64,000 bases of DNA, taken from contig NZ_JAOQJC010000005.1 in the NCBI RefSeq assembly GCF_025567625.1, positions 124,001-188,000 on the forward strand, read 5' to 3'. Below are positions 52,646 through 62,733 of the stretch, one piece after another. Source of the DNA: Paenibacillus sp. J5C2022. GTDB taxonomy: Bacteria; Bacillota; Bacilli; Paenibacillales; Paenibacillaceae. The position numbers and the translations under genes are program-made. The notes below the pieces were generated by a model that worked only from the letters and a program-made list of their open reading frames with translations, was not told the DNA's origin and did not search any database. The stretch's first letter is position 1; every line of letters begins with the position of its first letter.

Positions 52646-53830
52646 CTATTGTTGCTCGTATTGCACGTATAAGCTCTCCGCAGCCTGACGCGCAACTCCT
52701 CTTGCCTTCTCCGTATCGGATGCGGCGCTTAATGCGACGGCCATTCGTCTGCCCGGCTTCGTCTCCGGCTTGCCGAACAGCCTCACTTGAGTCCGCGGCA
52801 GCGCCAGGGCTTCTTCCATGCCGCCGATAGAGAAGGATGCGCACTCCCTGTCCGCTTTCAACGTATGGGAAGCTCCTGGCGTTAACAGCGCAATGGAAGG
52901 GATGGGAAAGCCCAATATGGCGCGAACATGCAAGGCGAATTCGGACAAGTCCTGCGTCACCATCGTGACCATCCCTGTATCATGCGGACGTGGCGACACC
53001 TCGCTGAACAAGACACCTTCGTCCGTAATGAACAGCTCCACGCCGTAGATGCCGTAACCTCCCAGCTCATTGGTGATCGCTTCCGCTATACTCTCGGCCT
53101 CCCGAATATGCTCCTGGCTCATCTCATGCGGCTGCCAGGATTCAATATAGTCTCCGTCCTTCTGCGTATGTCCGATTGGGGCACAATAAGCTGTGCCAGA
53201 TACGGAACGGACCGTCAGCAGCGTAATCTCCGATTGGAATCGGACGAAGCCCTCCACGATGATGCGGCTCTTCTTCGCGCGGCCGCCATCCATCGCATAG
53301 TTCCAGCAGTCCGCCAGCTCTTCGCGGGAGCGGCAGACGCTCTGCCCTTTCCCCGACGAGCTCATAATCGGCTTGATGACGCAGGGATAACCCAGTTCCT
53401 CCGCTGCGGCCTCCAGCTGCTCCAGTGAATCGGCGAAGCGGTACGGCGCCGTCGGCAAGCCCAGCTCCTCCGCCGCCAATCTGCGAATGCCTTCGCGATC
53501 CATCGTCAATCTCGCTGCGCGCGCCGTCGGTACGACATGGTAACCTTCGCTCTCCAGTTCCACCAGCATATCCGTCGCGATCGCTTCAATCTCGGGTACG
53601 ATATAATGAGGGCGCTCCTCTTCAATAATGCGGCGAAGCGCAGCTCCGTCCAGCATGTCCGTTACATAACTGCGGTGCGCGACACCCATTGCCGGTGCAT
53701 TCGCATAGCGATCGACGGCAACCGTCTCCACCCCTAGCCGCTGCGCTTCCATGATGACTTCTTTCCCCAGCTCTCCTGAACCCAGCAACAACAATTTGCG
53801 CCCTTGCGGCGTTAGCGGTGATCCATACAT
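52646..53830 (-). CDS. purT: Formate-dependent phosphoribosylglycinamide formyltransferase
   Basis: 394 residues of the ATP-grasp PurT family: [45 protein letters not shown]-like [16 protein letters not shown] and [13 protein letters not shown]. It formylates GAR with formate and ATP in purine synthesis, an alternative to folate-dependent PurN. The gene is not in a pur operon. A 12-bp hairpin lies just before its start and includes the GGAGG that should serve as ribosome site (13 bases from the ATG), so its translation may be structure-dependent. Confidence 0.95.
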   Translation of the reverse strand: MYGSPLTPQGRKLLLLGSGELGKEVIMEAQRLGVETVAVDRYANAPAMGVAHRSYVTDMLDGAALRRIIEEERPHYIVPEIEAIATDMLVELESEGYHVVPTARAARLTMDREGIRRLAAEELGLPTAPYRFADSLEQLEAAAEELGYPCVIKPIMSSSGKGQSVCRSREELADCWNYAMDGGRAKKSRIIVEGFVRFQSEITLLTVRSVSGTAYCAPIGHTQKDGDYIESWQPHEMSQEHIREAESIAEAITNELGGYGIYGVELFITDEGVLFSEVSPRPHDTGMVTMVTQDLSEFALHVRAILGFPIPSIALLTPGASHTLKADRECASFSIGGMEEALALPRTQVRLFGKPETKPGRRMAVALSAASDTEKARGVARQAAESLYVQYEQQ

Positions 53831-53836
53831 CGTAAA

Positions 53837-53877
53837 GAAAGAACCTCCCTTTTTTCTTTCATTGTGGAGGTTCTTTC
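53837..53877 (-). promoter_or_regulatory. Hairpin enclosing the ribosome-binding site of purT
   Basis: GAAAGAACCTCC (53837-53848) and GGAGGTTCTTTC (53866-53877) are perfect complements. Read on the minus strand, the GGAGG of the 3' arm is the only Shine-Dalgarno-like sequence before purT and is paired in the stem. It could instead be a weak terminator of the exporter transcript that ends at 53901. Confidence 0.5.
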
Positions 53878-53900
53878 GATAAAAATCAAGACTTGAACGA

Positions 53901-55721
53901 TCAGAAACGATACTGCGCCTCTATTAAGCCGTAATAGACACCCCGCCGGGACATCAATGCCTCATGATTGCCCTGCTCCACAATCTCGCCATGGTCCAGC
54001 ACGACGATTTCATCGGCATGGCGAATCGTTGACAAGCGGTGTGCAATCATGAACGAAGTTCGTCCCTCCAGCAGCGTCTTGAGCGCTTCCTGGATTTTCA
54101 GCTCCGTCTCGGTATCAATGCTGGCTGTCGCTTCATCCAGTATAAGAATCTTCGGATCGGCCAGCAGCGCCCGGGCGAAGGAGAGCAACTGCCGCTGCCC
54201 CATCGACAGCACGTTGCCCCGCTCCTCCACTTGCGTGTCATAGCCGTCCGGCAGACCCATAATGAAGTCATGGGCATTCACGGCTTTCGCCGCTGCGACA
54301 ATCTCCTCATGCGTTGCGTCCAGCCGGCCGTAACGAATATTGTCGCGTATGGAACCCGCGAAGATGAACGTATCCTGCATGACGATGCCCACCTGCGACC
54401 GCAAGCTGCTGATCGTCACGTCGCGAATATCCGTGCCGTCGATCCGCACTTTCCCTTGGACGGGATCGTAGAAGCGGCACAGCAAGTTGATGATCGTGCT
54501 TTTCCCGGAGCCGGTATGCCCGACGAGCGCAATCGACTGTCCCGCCTTCGCCTGCAGGCTGATCCCCTTCAGAGCAGGTCTGCCCTTCTCGTATTCGAAT
54601 ACGATATTGTCGAAGTGGACGTCTCCGCGAATAGATGGAAGCGGGAAGGCCTTCTCCTCTTCCGCGACAGTTGGCCTCTCATCGATAAATTCGAAGATGC
54701 GTTCCGACGAAGCCATAGCGATCAACAACTGCGCATACATTTGGCCAAGGCGGTTAATAGGCTCCCAGAAGTTGCCCATATAATTCGCGAAGGCGACCAG
54801 CAAGCCGACCGTGATAGCCGTACTCTGCACTAGCGTCGAACCGTACCAGAACAGAATGCATGTGCCGATCGCCGCCGTCACCTCAATAACCGGCCCGAAG
54901 GTCTGATTGAGCGCAGACGCCTTGTTCCACGACTTCAGGTTGATTCCATTCATCCCCGTGAAGAAGTTCATATTGTCCTTCTCCTGCACGAACGCTTGCG
55001 TCACCTTCATCCCTTGAATGCTCTCGTTGAGATGGGCGTTGATACGGGACTGCTTCATTCTGACATCCTGCCAGGCGAACCGGATGCGCTTGCGCAGCGA
55101 GGTCGACACAATGAACATGAGCGGGACGGTAATCATGATGGCAAGCCCCAGCTTCACATTAAGCATAAGCAAGATGATTACGATGCCGACAAGCTGAATG
55201 CAGTCCATCAGCAGGTTGACGACGCCGTTCGTGAACAGATCCTGCAGTGCGTTCACATCGTTCGTGACTCTGACGAGGACCGAGCCCGCCGGGCGCTTGT
55301 CGTAGAAGCGGAACGACAGCTGCTGAATGTGCTGGAACAGATGCTGCCGCAGATCGAATATGACCTTCTGTCCGATAATGCTCGTATGCTTGATCCGATA
55401 CGTATTGGCCGCCCACTGGATGCCGTAGAGGAGCAGCATGGCCGCTCCCATCAGCACCAGTTCCAGCTTGCTGCCGGAGCCCTTCACCGGATCGATGATC
55501 CTGTCGATGACCAGCATCATCAGGAACGGGATGGACAGCCTGGTCAACGTTCCGACAATCATCATGGCGATGACAGGCATCAGTTGCTTCCTGTAAGGCT
55601 TCATATATGCGAACAATCGGCGCAGCTGTGACCAATTAAACGGCTTTTCAATCGCCTCGTCGTCTTGATACACAAAGCGTTCATTCCGGCTGCGGCCTTT
55701 CACATTCGTTCCCGCACTCAT
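53901..55721 (-). CDS. ABC exporter half-transporter, subunit with consensus Walker B
   Basis: 606 residues: an N-terminal six-helix ABC transporter domain and a C-terminal ATPase with GHTGSGKST (Walker A), LSMGQ (signature, with Met replacing Gly) and [10 protein letters not shown] (Walker B with catalytic Glu), then the H-loop IAHRLS. It overlaps the upstream exporter gene by four bases (ATGA), forming a heterodimeric multidrug-type exporter. The altered signature belongs to the ATP site completed by its partner's degenerate Walker B, which is the usual asymmetry in such pairs. The substrate is not predictable. Confidence 0.92.
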   Translation of the reverse strand: MSAGTNVKGRSRNERFVYQDDEAIEKPFNWSQLRRLFAYMKPYRKQLMPVIAMMIVGTLTRLSIPFLMMLVIDRIIDPVKGSGSKLELVLMGAAMLLLYGIQWAANTYRIKHTSIIGQKVIFDLRQHLFQHIQQLSFRFYDKRPAGSVLVRVTNDVNALQDLFTNGVVNLLMDCIQLVGIVIILLMLNVKLGLAIMITVPLMFIVSTSLRKRIRFAWQDVRMKQSRINAHLNESIQGMKVTQAFVQEKDNMNFFTGMNGINLKSWNKASALNQTFGPVIEVTAAIGTCILFWYGSTLVQSTAITVGLLVAFANYMGNFWEPINRLGQMYAQLLIAMASSERIFEFIDERPTVAEEEKAFPLPSIRGDVHFDNIVFEYEKGRPALKGISLQAKAGQSIALVGHTGSGKSTIINLLCRFYDPVQGKVRIDGTDIRDVTISSLRSQVGIVMQDTFIFAGSIRDNIRYGRLDATHEEIVAAAKAVNAHDFIMGLPDGYDTQVEERGNVLSMGQRQLLSFARALLADPKILILDEATASIDTETELKIQEALKTLLEGRTSFMIAHRLSTIRHADEIVVLDHGEIVEQGNHEALMSRRGVYYGLIEAQYRF

Positions 55722-57508
55722 GACGTCATACTCCTTCTTCGCGCCGATTCGCTTCCGACGAATGCAGCTTCATCGTTGAGGAAATCGGCATATTGGATAT
55801 TGTAGGTTTCCCGGTATAATCCAGGCTCGCGAATCAATTGCTCGTGCTTGCCGCGCTGGGCGATATGTCCGCCGTCCAGTACAATGATCTCGTCCGCATG
55901 CTTAAGCGATGAGATGCGGTGGGCGATAATGAACGTCGTTCTGCCTGCCATCAGCTGCTTGAAGCCCGCCTGAATCTCCTGCTCCGTCTCCATGTCGACT
56001 GCGCTTGTGGCATCATCCAGTACGAGAATGCGCGGATTTTTAATAAACGCTCTTGCTATCGCTATCCGCTGCTTCTGACCGCCCGATAAGCCCATCCCCC
56101 GCTCGCCTACGATCGTATCGTAGCCGAGGGGCATCTCCATGATGAAATCATGGGCTTTCGCCAGCTTCGCCGCCTGGACAATCTCCTCGTCGCTGATGCC
56201 TGCGACGCCGTAAGCAATGTTGTCGCGAATGGAAGCGGAGAACAGGAATGTCTCCTGGAAGACCGGCGCAATCTGGCGCCGCAGCGATGCCACGTCCAGG
56301 TGGCGTATGTCGATGCCGTCGAGCGTAATGCTGCCCTTCTTCACATCGTAAGCCCGCATAAGCAGCTGGATGATCGTCGATTTCCCTGAGCCGGTGGCTC
56401 CCAGCAGACCGATCACGCTGCCTGGAGAGGCATCAATATCGATATTCGTCAGCGCAGGCGATTTGTCTGGATAATGGAACACGACATCGTTGAATTTGAC
56501 ATGTCCTTTCACTGCCGATTCGTCCAGCACAAGCGCGTCAGCTTCATTTTTGATATGAACATGCTCATCCAGCAATCCGAGCACCCGTTCCCCGGAAGCC
56601 TTGAATTGTGTGTAGTTGTTAATGTGGAAGCCAAGGCCCCACATCGGTCCGATAATGAACCAGATCAAGCTAAAGAAGGCAACGAATTCCCCCAGCAGCA
56701 GCGACTTCTGAATGACGAGCAGTCCGCCTGCTACTAGCAGAATGACTGCGCTCATGTTGGCCACCAGCTCCATCACCGGGAAGTAACGTGCCCAGATGGC
56801 CGCTGCCCCGATCTGATTACTCTGATAGGCTTCGCTTCGAACCGAGAATTTGGACACTTCATGCTCTTCTCTGGCATACGACTTCACGGTGCGTACTCCG
56901 GTGATATTCTCCTGTACAGCAGTCGTCAAGTTGCTCATCGCCTGGCGCATCTCACGGAATGCGGGATGAATATGACGCTCGAAGCGAATGGCCAGATACC
57001 CCAGGAGCGGAATCGTCAGCAACGTGAACAAGGTTAGCTGCCAATGGATGGACAGCATCATAATTCCGCCGAACAGCACCATCAGAATCATATTGAGTAT
57101 TTGGGCGAAGCCGAAGCCGATAAAGTTGCGGATCGCTTCCAGATCCGCGGTCAGCCTGGACATCAGATCTCCTGTCTTTGCTCTGTCGTAATACTGAAAA
57201 GATAAATGCTGCAGCTTGTTGTACAGCTCATTGCGCATGCTGTACGCAACCTGATTGCCCAATCGGCCACCGAAGAAGCCGTGCAGAAATTGATTAAGCG
57301 CCTTCAGCGATATGACGCCGACGACAGCGAGCGCAAGCATCGGCACCTGCTCGAATCGCTTCGGCGTAATCACCTCATCAATTAGATAGCGCAATAGATT
57401 GGGGTATACCAATCCCAGCGCTGTGGCGCACATCAGGAAGAAAATCGATGCAATCAGTTTCTTCCTCTCCGGCATGTAGAAGGCTTTAAGCCGCCTCAGA
57501 ACGTCCAA
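55718..57508 (-). CDS. ABC exporter half-transporter, subunit with degenerate Walker B
   Basis: 596 residues: six membrane helices, then an ATPase with GATGSGKST, LSGGQ and ILVLDDATSAVD, where the catalytic Glu after the Walker B Asp is replaced by Asp. The neighbouring subunit keeps Glu but has LSMGQ, so one site is consensus and one degenerate, as in TM287/288 or BmrCD-type exporters. TTG 57508 (MDVLRRLKAFYMPERKK) with AGGGAGAGGG is the preferred start; an in-frame TTG at 57532 is less likely. An inverted repeat at 57542 lies near its predicted promoter. Confidence 0.92.
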   Translation of the reverse strand: MDVLRRLKAFYMPERKKLIASIFFLMCATALGLVYPNLLRYLIDEVITPKRFEQVPMLALAVVGVISLKALNQFLHGFFGGRLGNQVAYSMRNELYNKLQHLSFQYYDRAKTGDLMSRLTADLEAIRNFIGFGFAQILNMILMVLFGGIMMLSIHWQLTLFTLLTIPLLGYLAIRFERHIHPAFREMRQAMSNLTTAVQENITGVRTVKSYAREEHEVSKFSVRSEAYQSNQIGAAAIWARYFPVMELVANMSAVILLVAGGLLVIQKSLLLGEFVAFFSLIWFIIGPMWGLGFHINNYTQFKASGERVLGLLDEHVHIKNEADALVLDESAVKGHVKFNDVVFHYPDKSPALTNIDIDASPGSVIGLLGATGSGKSTIIQLLMRAYDVKKGSITLDGIDIRHLDVASLRRQIAPVFQETFLFSASIRDNIAYGVAGISDEEIVQAAKLAKAHDFIMEMPLGYDTIVGERGMGLSGGQKQRIAIARAFIKNPRILVLDDATSAVDMETEQEIQAGFKQLMAGRTTFIIAHRISSLKHADEIIVLDGGHIAQRGKHEQLIREPGLYRETYNIQYADFLNDEAAFVGSESARRRSMTS

Positions 57509-57541
57509 CGAAATCCCTCTCCCTATCCCCAATATTTTGAT

Positions 57542-57567
57542 TTCATAAGTTATGAATGAATATTATC
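57542..57567 (-). promoter_or_regulatory. Candidate operator and -10 box of the ABC exporter
   Basis: TTCATAA-G-TTATGAA (57542-57556) is a perfect 7-1-7 inverted repeat just downstream of a possible -10 GATAAT (57562-57567), with TTTGCT 16 bases further upstream. A repressor bound there would cover the transcription start. The rest of 57509-57861 holds no gene. Confidence 0.45.
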
Positions 57568-57789
57568 AGCATCGCTATAGAGGAGCAAACACGATAATCC
57601 GGTCAAAAACACACCGTTTTCGCGAAATAAGGGAAAAGTTGAATGGGAAGGGGGAATTGCTTCATAATCATCTCGGTTGAACATCTACATGTGTGTATTC
57701 CTCCGTTTTTGCACAGAAACACACAAAAAACAAAAAAAATCCGCAAAATATAATCCTCCATCTGCCTATACAAAATAACCCCGCAAAAA

Positions 57790-57801
57790 GGGGGGGGGGG
57801 G
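57790..57801 (+). repeat. Poly-G tract of 12
   Basis: Twelve consecutive G residues on the plus strand in an otherwise noncoding 461-base stretch between the ABC exporter and dynA. Such runs vary by slipped-strand replication or are sequencing-length errors; no gene depends on it. Confidence 0.9.
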
Positions 57802-57861
57802 TGGCTTCGAAGCTTTGTCAGGTACTATGCGGGGATACCGGAACCTATACGCTTGATGTAC

Positions 57862-57903
57862 AAAAAAAGCTTCCAAGCAGGCGGTTAACGCCAACCTGGA
57901 AGC
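57862..57903 (-). terminator. Intrinsic terminator after dynA
   Basis: On the minus strand GCTTCCA (57897-57903 complement) pairs with TGGAAGC (57869-57875 complement), with an inner GGCG/CGCC hairpin, and is followed by seven T residues. Confidence 0.9.
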
Positions 57904-57969
57904 ATTCAGCTGCATGTGAGATGAATTCAGTCCGTTATGATTGAAAAAAAGTATCGATTGCCGATCCGC

Positions 57970-60900
57970 TTATGATCCGGACAGCTTCGGCTTCGCACAC
58001 AGCTCCTGCAATTGCTCATGAAGCTCCGTCATTGCCCTTATATCGGCGCCCTCACGCAGCGAATTCCGCTTGCCTTCCGCATAAGCTTCCGCATCGCTGC
58101 GCAGCAATGCGCTGTCCGTCGCCGCATGCTCGGCCCACAGCTCTTCATAATGCTTCATCCAGTCCAGTGCAACATTGTCCATCCATTGCTGCATGCCGGG
58201 CGGCAGCATCGTCTCCAGTTCCTTCCGCAATACGGATTTCCCCTCACCCTCGAAGAAGTGGCGCGGAGACTTGAATCGGCTCCAGAGCCACTTGGCGTCC
58301 ACTCCGCTTCCTTCCCAGACAGCCGACTCCTCCGGGGTTGTCAAGGCAGCCTCCGCAGGCGACTTGCCGGCATATCCGTCCAGTAGCTCGGCCAACCACT
58401 GCACGCAACGTCCGTACGGCTTCTTCCATACGGCAAGCAATCCCTTCTCCATGCGCAGTGATGTTGCGAGCAGTTCCTGAGACAGCTCCCGCTGTATAAT
58501 GCGCTGAAGCTCCAGCCAGGCTGCCCATAGCGCTCGCTTCAAGTCGCTGCCGTCGTCCTTCAACGACGCAGGATTGAACGCGTAGTTATAGAAGTCGCCG
58601 AAGCGGAACTGCACTCTCTGCACGACATAGAACAGTAGCTCCTTCAGCTCTTGCTTCAACTCGTCCGGCATGCCGCTGTCTGCCAGCTCCTGCAGCGATC
58701 CATACGCCGCTTCCATCGCCGCGTCCAGTTGCTTCAGCTCTCTGTCCTTCGTCGCCTTGTCTCCCTGTGCGCTGCGCAGCCATTGCGACACCATGCCTTC
58801 AGCACGCTGCAGCTCGCCTGCAGCCGCCTCAATCGCCAATCCGCCGAGGTCGTGACGGATGAAGGAGAAGAACGCCTTCTCGAAGACCGGCATTCCTGAC
58901 GACATCAGCAACGCATGATCGTGGTCCAGCTTGCCGTCAAGCGCCTGCAAGCTGGATACGGCATATAGACGCGGCTTCAGAATGCCATGCTGCTGCAGAT
59001 TGGCCTTCACATGCTCCTGTACGCCTTGCAGTTCCTCTTCACTCGCGGCCAGATCGGCGGCGTTCACAAGGAAGAACATTTTATCCAGCTCGAATTGATC
59101 CTTCACGCGGCCCAACTGATCCAGGAACTGCCGATCCGCCTGTGAGAACGCATGATTGTAATAAGTGACGAACAGTACGGCATCCGCATTTTTGATATAG
59201 TTGAAAGCGACGCCCGTATGTCTCGCGTTAACGGAATCTGCGCCGGGCGTATCCACCAGCACGATTCCTTGCTTCGTCAGCGGACAATCGTAATGGAAGT
59301 CAATCTCGCTAACGAAGCAGGATCGCGTCTCATCCGCCACATAAGCCCGATATTGTTCCGCATCAACAGTCAATTGCTTGCCCAGGTGTGCTTCGTGAAG
59401 CTGCCATCCTGCGGCTGCCGCCTTCAGGAAGCTGTAATGCGGACGCCCGCCCGCCGGTATCGATTCCGGACTCAGCTTGCCGATTACGCGCAGCAAGGTC
59501 TCGCTGTCCGGCAGCTTCTCCCTGGAAGCTTCCAGCCCCAGGAGCGCCAGCGAGTAGCGGAGATCGGCCGTAATGGCCTCGCGTTCTTTCATCGTAATGA
59601 GCGCCGTATTATGGGGGTTCAGAGCACTGGGCGGCACGAGCCGGTTGATCGCCGCGGTAGTCGGATTCGGCGATACCGGCAGTATGTCTTCCCCGATCAA
59701 GGCATTCGCAAGCGAAGACTTGCCCGCGCTGAAGGCGCCGAACAGCGCGATCGTGAACGAGCTATCGCTTAGCCTATCTGACTTCTCCAGCATCGACGCG
59801 ATCGTGTCCCGCATCGACGGATACGGCTCCAGAAGCGATGCAGCCCGCTTCAGCCGGGCAGCCGCCTCATATTGCTGCGTCATGTCCAGCGTATCCTTCG
59901 ACGCTTCCTGTATCGAAGACGATATGTCGGTCTCGTCGCCGCTTACTTTACTCGGCTTCTCCGGCTTCGAGTGCGCTTCCGCTTGCCCAGCCGTCGTATA
60001 ATTGCCCGACAATGCCGACGCATCAGCGCCAGAAGCAATGGATGACGGCTTGGGCAGCATCGGAGCTTCCGGCCGCTGTGACAGCATAGCCTGAAGCTTG
60101 CTCCGATAACCTGCATCCTGACGCTCCAGCGCTTCCAGTTGCTCCAGCGCAATCGCCGCCTCTGCAAGCTCGTCAAGACGATGCTGCTTCTCCGCCACAA
60201 TCGACTGGCCTTCGGCGGCTCTCTGCGCCGCAAGGCGCTCGATCAGTTCCATCGCTCTGCGTCTGAACTCTCCCTTCACGTCTTGCGCCAGTTCCCGGCA
60301 ATAGACTATCGTATAGGCATTGCCGAATTCCGCCTTTGCATTGACACGGTTCACAAGCCATGCTTCATCGGGAGACCAGCTTAGCCCTTGCTCCAGCAGC
60401 GCTTCCAGCTGCTCGCTGTCGTAGCGGACTTCCTCGCCGGCTTTCCTCAGCATCGCCTTGGCATGCCATTCGATTGAAGCGCGAATGAGCGTAGCCAGCT
60501 CGTCGTGGAACGCTTTCAATCGCTTCTCTTGCTCCGCAGCCGTCTTCGCCGCAGCGAACAACAGACCTGCCTTGAAGCCGGGCTTGCGGCTCTCCAGGAA
60601 GTGCTGTGCCAGATCCCGAAGCGCGGCCGGCGTAATATTGGCGTTGTCCAGCATAGTCTGCAGCTCCGCCCGTCTGCCGACGATCCAGCCCTCGCTCTCT
60701 TGCCGGATGCGGTCGATATCCCGCTTGATCTCTGCAATTTCATTGGCTGCGGCTGCGCTTTCCCCTCCCGCTTGCTCTTGCAGCGCTGCTCTCTCAGGCT
60801 CTTGCTGCTCATGCCGCCAAGCCAGATGGCCTTCCATCATATGTCTGAGAGACTGATCTACGCTGTATGCGCATAGCTCCTCTCTTCGCTCAGCCAGCTC

Positions 60901-61665
60901 CTGCAGAAGTCCCGTCAGCTTGTTCCATTCATGGTGCGGGTGCTCCGGCTGACGCAGCGACAGATAGAGAATGCCGGACGGCTGAAGATGCCATGCCTGG
61001 AACGCCTCCTCCACGCTTTGCCTGTATGCTTGGAAGCTCAATTCCCGCTCTCTGTGCTTGTCGATCTGATTAACGATAAGATATAAGGGCTTGCCCCAAT
61101 CCTTCAGCTCCTTGGCGAAGGAGAAATTGATCTCGGATTGGACATGATTGTAATCCATTACGTAGAACACGACATCCGCAAGGTGAAGGGCGGATTCCGT
61201 AGCCATCCGGTGGGCATCGTCGGTAGAATCGATTCCTGGCGTATCCAGCAGCACAATCCGGCTGCCCAGCAACGGACTGGGATACGTGATTGTGACGGAC
61301 GAGAACTGTTCGCCATCGACGCAATAGCGGTCCAGCTCATCCAGTTCAACTTCCGCATTATGCTGCCTGCCGTCTCTGACCATCTCCACGGACGCGCGAG
61401 CCGGCTCGCCGCCTTTAATCGTAACGACATTCGCGCTCGTGGGAATCGGGCTGGACGGGAGCAGCCGCGCGCCGCATAGCGTATTGATAAGCGTTGACTT
61501 GCCAGCCGAGAAATGTCCGCATAATGCAACAGTAAGCCGACCTTCGGTCAGCTTACTGCTTAGCTCCTTCATCTGCTCGGAACGGATGGCATCGCCCGCT
61601 GCGGACATGACACTTGCAATCTCTTCCAATGTTCCTGTCATGCTGTGCATCGTTTTTATTGTCAT
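57970..61665 (-). CDS. dynA: Tandem bacterial dynamin (DynA/YpbR type)
   Basis: 1231 residues with two fused dynamin units, as in Bacillus DynA (about 1190 residues). The first P-loop is GHFSAGKST (50-58) with DTPGIDSTDDAH downstream; the second is GAFSAGKSS at about residue 640 with DTPGADSVNARHTG. Long coiled-coil regions follow each GTPase. DynA-type proteins tether and fuse membranes and help the cell survive pore-forming stress and phage. GGAG is nine bases before the ATG. It follows a 90-residue gene after 13 bases and nth before that, so nth, the small gene and dynA form one operon, ended by the 57862 terminator. Confidence 0.95.
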   Translation of the reverse strand: MTIKTMHSMTGTLEEIASVMSAAGDAIRSEQMKELSSKLTEGRLTVALCGHFSAGKSTLINTLCGARLLPSSPIPTSANVVTIKGGEPARASVEMVRDGRQHNAEVELDELDRYCVDGEQFSSVTITYPSPLLGSRIVLLDTPGIDSTDDAHRMATESALHLADVVFYVMDYNHVQSEINFSFAKELKDWGKPLYLIVNQIDKHRERELSFQAYRQSVEEAFQAWHLQPSGILYLSLRQPEHPHHEWNKLTGLLQELAERREELCAYSVDQSLRHMMEGHLAWRHEQQEPERAALQEQAGGESAAAANEIAEIKRDIDRIRQESEGWIVGRRAELQTMLDNANITPAALRDLAQHFLESRKPGFKAGLLFAAAKTAAEQEKRLKAFHDELATLIRASIEWHAKAMLRKAGEEVRYDSEQLEALLEQGLSWSPDEAWLVNRVNAKAEFGNAYTIVYCRELAQDVKGEFRRRAMELIERLAAQRAAEGQSIVAEKQHRLDELAEAAIALEQLEALERQDAGYRSKLQAMLSQRPEAPMLPKPSSIASGADASALSGNYTTAGQAEAHSKPEKPSKVSGDETDISSSIQEASKDTLDMTQQYEAAARLKRAASLLEPYPSMRDTIASMLEKSDRLSDSSFTIALFGAFSAGKSSLANALIGEDILPVSPNPTTAAINRLVPPSALNPHNTALITMKEREAITADLRYSLALLGLEASREKLPDSETLLRVIGKLSPESIPAGGRPHYSFLKAAAAGWQLHEAHLGKQLTVDAEQYRAYVADETRSCFVSEIDFHYDCPLTKQGIVLVDTPGADSVNARHTGVAFNYIKNADAVLFVTYYNHAFSQADRQFLDQLGRVKDQFELDKMFFLVNAADLAASEEELQGVQEHVKANLQQHGILKPRLYAVSSLQALDGKLDHDHALLMSSGMPVFEKAFFSFIRHDLGGLAIEAAAGELQRAEGMVSQWLRSAQGDKATKDRELKQLDAAMEAAYGSLQELADSGMPDELKQELKELLFYVVQRVQFRFGDFYNYAFNPASLKDDGSDLKRALWAAWLELQRIIQRELSQELLATSLRMEKGLLAVWKKPYGRCVQWLAELLDGYAGKSPAEAALTTPEESAVWEGSGVDAKWLWSRFKSPRHFFEGEGKSVLRKELETMLPPGMQQWMDNVALDWMKHYEELWAEHAATDSALLRSDAEAYAEGKRNSLREGADIRAMTELHEQLQELCAKPKLSGS

Positions 61666-61677
61666 TCCATACTGCTC

Positions 61678-61950
61678 CTATACAGCTTCCTCTTCGTCGG
61701 AAGGAAGGCATATTTCGAATACGTCGCCATGCTGCAAAATCATAATATTGCGGGATTTCTCCTTCATGACCACAACTTCGGGCTTCACGCGCATTCTTTC
61801 GATATACTGGTCCGGCACGTGGCCGGAGCCGCTTACGGTAACGCCCTCAATGACGATATCCTCATTCTCCTGTGGCGGAGTTTGCAGCACTTGCTCATAG
61901 ATGTCGGAGAACAGCTCGAAGCTATTCGTGTACACGGAAATACATTTCAT
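61678..61950 (-). CDS. Conserved-looking hypothetical protein (90 residues)
   Basis: MKCISVYTNSFELFSDIYEQ opens an acidic protein with the segments ENEDIVIEGVTVSGSG and KSRNIMILQHGDVFEICLP and an acidic tail. It is probably cytoplasmic with a mixed alpha/beta fold. I do not recognise its family. It lies six bases after nth and 13 before dynA and is presumably translated with both. Its regular start and spacing make a real gene likely. Confidence 0.7.
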   Translation of the reverse strand: MKCISVYTNSFELFSDIYEQVLQTPPQENEDIVIEGVTVSGSGHVPDQYIERMRVKPEVVVMKEKSRNIMILQHGDVFEICLPSDEEEAV

Positions 61951-61956
61951 CTTTCA

Positions 61957-62652
61957 TCATCCTTCGTTCGCAATTTTGGTTTTGCTTTTACTATTTTTGG
62001 TTCTGGCGGCAGGCTTCATACGTTGCTTGCCTTCCTTGCATACATCCAGCAGCGGACAGATCGGACATTGCGGGCTTTGCGCCTTGCAATGGTAACGTCC
62101 GAAGAAGATGAGCCGGTGATGAGTGTCGCTCCATTCCTCTTTCGGAATACGGCGCATCAGCGTCTCCTCGACCTTCAGCACGGAATCGTCCGGCTTCGCG
62201 ATGCCTAGCCGCTTCGACACACGTTCCACATGCGTATCGACGGCGATGGCCGGCACGCCGAACGCTACCGACATGACAACGTTGGCCGTCTTGCGCCCTA
62301 CTCCCGGCAGCTCTGTCAGCTGCTTGTGACTTGCGGGCACTTCACCATCGTATTTATCCATAAGAATACGGCATAGCTTCTGAATATTGGATGCTTTGCT
62401 TCTGAAGAGGCCGATTCTTCTAATATCCCCTTCCAGCTCCTCCAAAGGCACGCTCAAATAATCCTGAGGCGATTTGTACTTCTGGAACAGGGTAGCCGTT
62501 ACCTTATTCACGGTTGCATCCGTGCATTGCGCGGACAGCAGTACGGCTATGGTCAGCTCGAACGGATTGCTGTGAACGAGCTCGCATTCTGCATCAGGAA
62601 ACATGTCGGCTATTGTATCCAATATATGACGCATCTTCTGCTTCGCATTCAT
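61957..62652 (-). CDS. nth: Endonuclease III
   Basis: 231 residues of the HhH-GPD family: the helix-hairpin-helix LTELPGVGRKTANVV with catalytic K121, AIAVDTHVERV with D139, and the [4Fe-4S] cysteines C189-x6-C196-x2-C199-x5-C205. It removes oxidised pyrimidines and nicks the abasic site. The C-terminal 25 residues are Lys/Arg-rich. GGAGG is eight bases before ATG 62652. It has its own promoter at 62685-62713 and leads the nth-orf-dynA operon. Confidence 0.96.
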   Translation of the reverse strand: MNAKQKMRHILDTIADMFPDAECELVHSNPFELTIAVLLSAQCTDATVNKVTATLFQKYKSPQDYLSVPLEELEGDIRRIGLFRSKASNIQKLCRILMDKYDGEVPASHKQLTELPGVGRKTANVVMSVAFGVPAIAVDTHVERVSKRLGIAKPDDSVLKVEETLMRRIPKEEWSDTHHRLIFFGRYHCKAQSPQCPICPLLDVCKEGKQRMKPAARTKNSKSKTKIANEG

Positions 62653-62684
62653 CCATTAGCCTCCACTTCATTACTGTCGTTCAA

Positions 62685-62713
62685 AGTGTAGCGAAATTTG
62701 TCACGCTGCGCAA
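62685..62713 (-). promoter_or_regulatory. Promoter of the nth-dynA operon
   Basis: On the minus strand TTGCGC (62708-62713) and TACACT (62685-62690) with a 17-base spacer, 32 bases before the nth start. Confidence 0.6.
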
Positions 62714-62733
62714 CTATTATTCGGAATAATTCC

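Noticed and set aside
57693..57944. 83-codon plus-strand frame spanning the poly-G tract
   Set aside because: Depends on the homopolymer length, overlaps the dynA terminator, and has no ribosome site.
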